Source: Paenarthrobacter aurescens (GTDB taxonomy: Bacteria; Actinomycetota; Actinomycetes; Actinomycetales; Micrococcaceae). From it: DNA of 64,000 nt. The notes beneath the pieces were generated by a model. The model saw only the letters and a list, made by a program, of their open reading frames with translations, was not told the origin of the DNA and did not search any database. The stretch spans positions 487,095 to 551,094 of the forward strand of contig NZ_JAOEFX010000004.1 in assembly GCF_025421775.1 (NCBI RefSeq). The letters run 5' to 3'. Position numbers and translations under genes: made by a program. Shown here in pieces: positions 62,102-64,000 of this stretch. The number at the start of each line of letters is the position of its first letter. Positions within the stretch are counted from its first letter, which is position 1.

Positions 62102-62496
62102 GACCTAAGACTCACCGATCATCCTTTCGTTCTGCTGTGAAAGAGCTTTAGGGGGCGTATGATGCCGGATTGGTCTTAATTTGGCCTGGCCCGTAGAATA
62201 GTTAGGCGCTAGGTAGTGCGGTTCGTGTGCAATTGCTCCGGTTGGTGGTGACTGTCGGTTTTCCGACATCCCGCGGGCCGGTAGTTAGGGGCTCAAGTTG
62301 CGTGCATTCCTGTATTCGCCCGGTATCCCAGGACTTGTTCCAGTGTTGATCACTGCCCGGTCCTGAGGCCAACCCTCTTCGCCGCACGTGCTGCGGAAAC
62401 TACCGAATTGGTTTGGACCCGGATGCGGACGCTGCCTGTCGCACGGTAACGCAGGAACATCTGTACGCCGTTACATTCAATCTTTGGAGGAGAGTC
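62102..62496. other. Gap before the alternative ribosomal protein operon
   Basis: A 395-base region with a promoter at 62170-62199 and a long untranslated leader. It contains a small hairpin TGTCGG-TTTT-CCGACA near 62252 and an 11-codon open frame at 62216-62251. A TACATT hexamer at 62472-62477 could be a nearer -10. I see no Zur box. Confidence 0.45.
62170..62199 (+). promoter_or_regulatory. Promoter upstream of rpmB
   Basis: TTGGTC (62170-62175) and TAGAAT (62194-62199) are 18 bases apart. Transcription from here would give a leader of about 290 bases. Confidence 0.5.
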
Positions 62497-62733
62497 ATGG
62501 CAGCACACTGCCAAGTGACCGGAGCCGAGCCGGGCTTTGGACACAGCATTTCGCACTCGCACCGTCGCAACAAGCGCCGGTTCGACCCGAACATTCAGAA
62601 GAAGCGCTACTGGGTTCCGTCCCTGCGCCGTAATGTCACGCTGACCCTGTCAGCCCGTGGCATCAAGACCATCGACGTACGCGGCATCGACTCAGTCGTC
62701 GCCGACATCCTGGCACGAGGAGTAAAGCTCTAA
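62497..62733 (+). CDS. rpmB: Ribosomal protein L28, zinc-independent type
   Basis: A 78-residue L28 with [15 protein letters not shown] at the N-terminus, [24 protein letters not shown] and [18 protein letters not shown]. Only one cysteine remains, so it is the form without the Cys4 zinc site. In many bacteria this paralogue replaces the zinc form when zinc is short. GGAGGAGA precedes the ATG. Its TAA overlaps the ATG of rpmG. Confidence 0.95.
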   Translation: MAAHCQVTGAEPGFGHSISHSHRRNKRRFDPNIQKKRYWVPSLRRNVTLTLSARGIKTIDVRGIDSVVADILARGVKL

Positions 62734-62900
62734 TGGCAAAGGACAAGGACGTACGTCCGATCATCAAGCTGAAGTCCACCGCGGGCACGGGTTACACCTA
62801 CGTAACCCGCAAGAACCGTCGTAACGACCCGGACCGCCTGGTCCTGAAGAAGTACGACCCCAAGATCCGCCAGCACGTCGAATTCCGAGAGGAGCGCTAA
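62733..62900 (+). CDS. rpmG: Ribosomal protein L33, cysteine-free type
   Basis: A 55-residue L33, [20 protein letters not shown] at the start, then [23 protein letters not shown]. It has no cysteine at all, where zinc-binding L33 has two CxxC pairs. The start codon shares one base with the stop of rpmB. Four bases separate it from rpsN. Confidence 0.95.
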   Translation: MAKDKDVRPIIKLKSTAGTGYTYVTRKNRRNDPDRLVLKKYDPKIRQHVEFREER

Positions 62901-62904
62901 ACAC

Positions 62905-63210
62905 ATGGCAAAGAAGTCCAAGATTGCTCGCAACGAGCAGCGCAAGGTCATTGTTGAGCGTTACGCTGCCAAGCGTCTCGAACTGAAGAAGACCCTGGTT
63001 GACCCCAACGCGACTGACGAAGCACGCGAAGCTGCACGCCTCGGCCTGCAGAAGCTGCCCCGCAACGCCTCCCCGATCCGTCTGCGTAACCGCGACCAGA
63101 TCGACGGCCGTCCCCGTGGCACGCTCCAGAAGTTCGGCATCTCCCGTGTTCGCTTCCGCGACATGGCACACCGTGGTGAGCTCCCGGGCATCACCAAGTC
63201 TTCCTGGTAA
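62905..63210 (+). CDS. rpsN: Ribosomal protein S14, long zinc-independent type
   Basis: A 101-residue S14 of the long form ([60 protein letters not shown]). The short zinc-binding S14 has about 61 residues and a CxxC pair; this one has neither. GAGAGGAG lies upstream within the end of rpmG. It closes the three-gene operon and is followed by a strong terminator. Confidence 0.95.
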   Translation: MAKKSKIARNEQRKVIVERYAAKRLELKKTLVDPNATDEAREAARLGLQKLPRNASPIRLRNRDQIDGRPRGTLQKFGISRVRFRDMAHRGELPGITKSSW

Positions 63211-63223
63211 TCACGAAGCTCTG

Positions 63224-63258
63224 AAAGGGCCGGCAACCGTTATGGTTGCCGGCCCTTT
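63224..63258 (+). terminator. Terminator of the rpmB-rpmG-rpsN operon
   Basis: AAAGGGCCGGCAACC and GGTTGCCGGCCCTTT form a perfect 15-base stem with a five-base loop, 14 bases after the rpsN stop. Confidence 0.9.
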
Positions 63259-63281
63259 CTGCGTTTAAGCGTGCTTACTGT

Positions 63282-63330
63282 CAGCTGGGGCGCGGGTGGT
63301 TGGCGCGGGTGGTTGGCGCGGGGTGGTTGG
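63282..63330. repeat. GGTGGTTGGCGCGG tandem repeat
   Basis: Three near-identical copies of a 13-15-base GGTGGTTGGCGCGG unit in the gap after rpsN. Confidence 0.6.
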
Positions 63331-63404
63331 CGCGGAGGCGGCGGTCATCCTCTGCGCGCTCGCTCGTGCCGCGCTTGGACGCGCGCTGCCGGATAACCGC
63401 AGCC

Positions 63405-63530
63405 TCCTTCCGACGCTCTCATCTTTTCGTCGTTTTCAAGCATCGCTCTCTCACGTATTCGACGCTGCGGGTCGACGCTCTCTCACGTATTCGACGCGTT
63501 GGGTCGACGCTCTCTCACCCCTTGTGGCAA
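63405..63530. repeat. CGCTCTCTCAC repeats near the rRNA leader
   Basis: Four imperfect copies of a GACGCTCTCTCAC(G/C) unit spaced by about 30-35 bases, related to the repeats at 55803-56024 and introduced by the same CCTTCCGACGCTCTC sequence. Confidence 0.6.
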
Positions 63531-63728
63531 CGTTCTCTGGCGCACCCTCGAAGACGGCAGTTACCCGCACGTGTGGGCGGTCGCCTTGTCAGTCCCTTCG
63601 GCTCGCGCCCGCGATCGGTCTGTGATGGGCTTCACTTCGACCAATTTCGTTCGATTGAGAGTGATTCGACCGCGTTGTGACACCGTTTGGCCTGTGTTTG
63701 CGGGGTTTTGGGTGATGTTGCGGTGGAT

Positions 63729-63757
63729 TTGTGCCGGGGCTTGGGGACGTGTAATGT
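63729..63757 (+). promoter_or_regulatory. Probable rRNA operon promoter P1
   Basis: TTGTGC (63729-63734) and TAATGT (63752-63757) are 17 bases apart. The rest of 63260-64000 holds no gene. Confidence 0.5.
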
Positions 63758-63905
63758 CTTCTGAGTCGCCGCGAGTGAGACAGCCTGGAGCTGGGAACTG
63801 CGGAGGCCGACCCTCTTGATAACAGCCTGGAAAATGGTTCGCTTTTGAGCGTGCCTGTGCCGGGTGGGGCCGAGGAAGTGGACCGGGAATCGCGGAAACG
63901 TTGAT

Positions 63906-63934
63906 TTGCAAAGGTCCTGCTGATCGGGTAAGTT
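63906..63934 (+). promoter_or_regulatory. Probable rRNA operon promoter P2
   Basis: TTGCAA (63906-63911) and TAAGTT (63929-63934) are 17 bases apart. The following sequence (GAAAAGTTGCTCCGGAGCGA) resembles, from memory, the 16S leader of Arthrobacter species, so an rRNA operon probably starts just right of the window. Confidence 0.65.
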
Positions 63935-64000
63935 TGAAAAGTTGCTCCGGAGCGATCCTGGACCCTGTTGGGGTGTGGGTGGTGCCGGTTAGTGTCTGTT

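Noticed and set aside
62216..62251. Leader peptide with two cysteines before rpmB
   Set aside because: Eleven codons from a GTG with no proper ribosome site; chance cannot be excluded, and no attenuator hairpin pair is evident.

Overview
The window reads as chromosomal DNA of a high-GC Gram-positive bacterium. Third codon positions are strongly GC-biased, there are many GTG and TTG starts, and there are IclR, GntR/FadR, TetR, ArsR, MarR and Lrp regulators. A DtxR/IdeR-type iron box, a DUF6318 lipoprotein, a creatinase and a WXG100 protein also fit. Together these suggest Actinobacteria, most likely the Arthrobacter/Paenarthrobacter group; the genus is inference from family content. I see no tRNA, complete rRNA, insertion sequence, phage gene or CRISPR array. 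Dispersed small palindromes and tandem repeats are common between genes.

Layout. 1-2.3 kb: end of a creatinase, an IclR regulator and a DUF4383 membrane protein. 2.4-5.6 kb: a TPR-like protein, an ArsR-SRPBCC pair behind a perfect inverted repeat, and a LysE exporter divergent from its Lrp regulator. 5.6-8.3 kb: a WXG100 secreted-type protein coupled to a lipoprotein, and a second Lrp. 8.7-15.7 kb: GluQ, a serine hydrolase, a divergent TetR/SDR pair, a Mesh1-like HD protein, LtrA and an unusual GNAT-AAA+ fusion. 15.9-23.1 kb: a complete oxidative L-fucose pathway with an intracellular alpha-L-fucosidase and a FadR-type regulator. 23.3-28.2 kb: an asparagine operon (GntR, asparaginase, aspartase, permease). 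28.3-39.3 kb: mixed single genes (GIY-YIG-like, 2H phosphoesterase-like, PKD and DUF6318 secreted proteins, S4 protein, molybdopterin oxidoreductase, aldo/keto reductase, flavin reductase, YchJ-like, large acyl-CoA dehydrogenase).

39.5-45.6 kb holds the most striking locus: JetA (DUF3375), JetB (DUF4194) and JetC (SMC-like ATPase) of the Wadjet/MksBEF family, in an overlapping operon with no JetD nuclease subunit on either side. 45.6-49.5 kb: IclR, cytochrome P450, ferredoxin reductase and ferredoxin, a self-contained monooxygenase. 49.6-55.7 kb: a FusB-like zinc protein and a DtxR-box-controlled siderophore uptake operon. 56-59.3 kb: three paralogous SGNH hydrolases with YciI and MarR genes among them. 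59.3-62.1 kb: a membrane flavocytochrome-type reductase, an FMN-binding secreted protein and ApbE, which look like an extracellular electron-transfer unit. 62.5-63.2 kb: cysteine-free or Zn-independent ribosomal proteins L28, L33 and S14. 63.3-64 kb: repeats, then two tandem promoters that look like the leader of an rRNA operon starting just beyond the right edge.

Two themes recur. At least nine genes have a TANNNT hexamer exactly six bases before the start codon, so their mRNAs are probably leaderless. Within operons, adjacent genes usually overlap by ATGA, GTGA or TTGA, which implies translational coupling.
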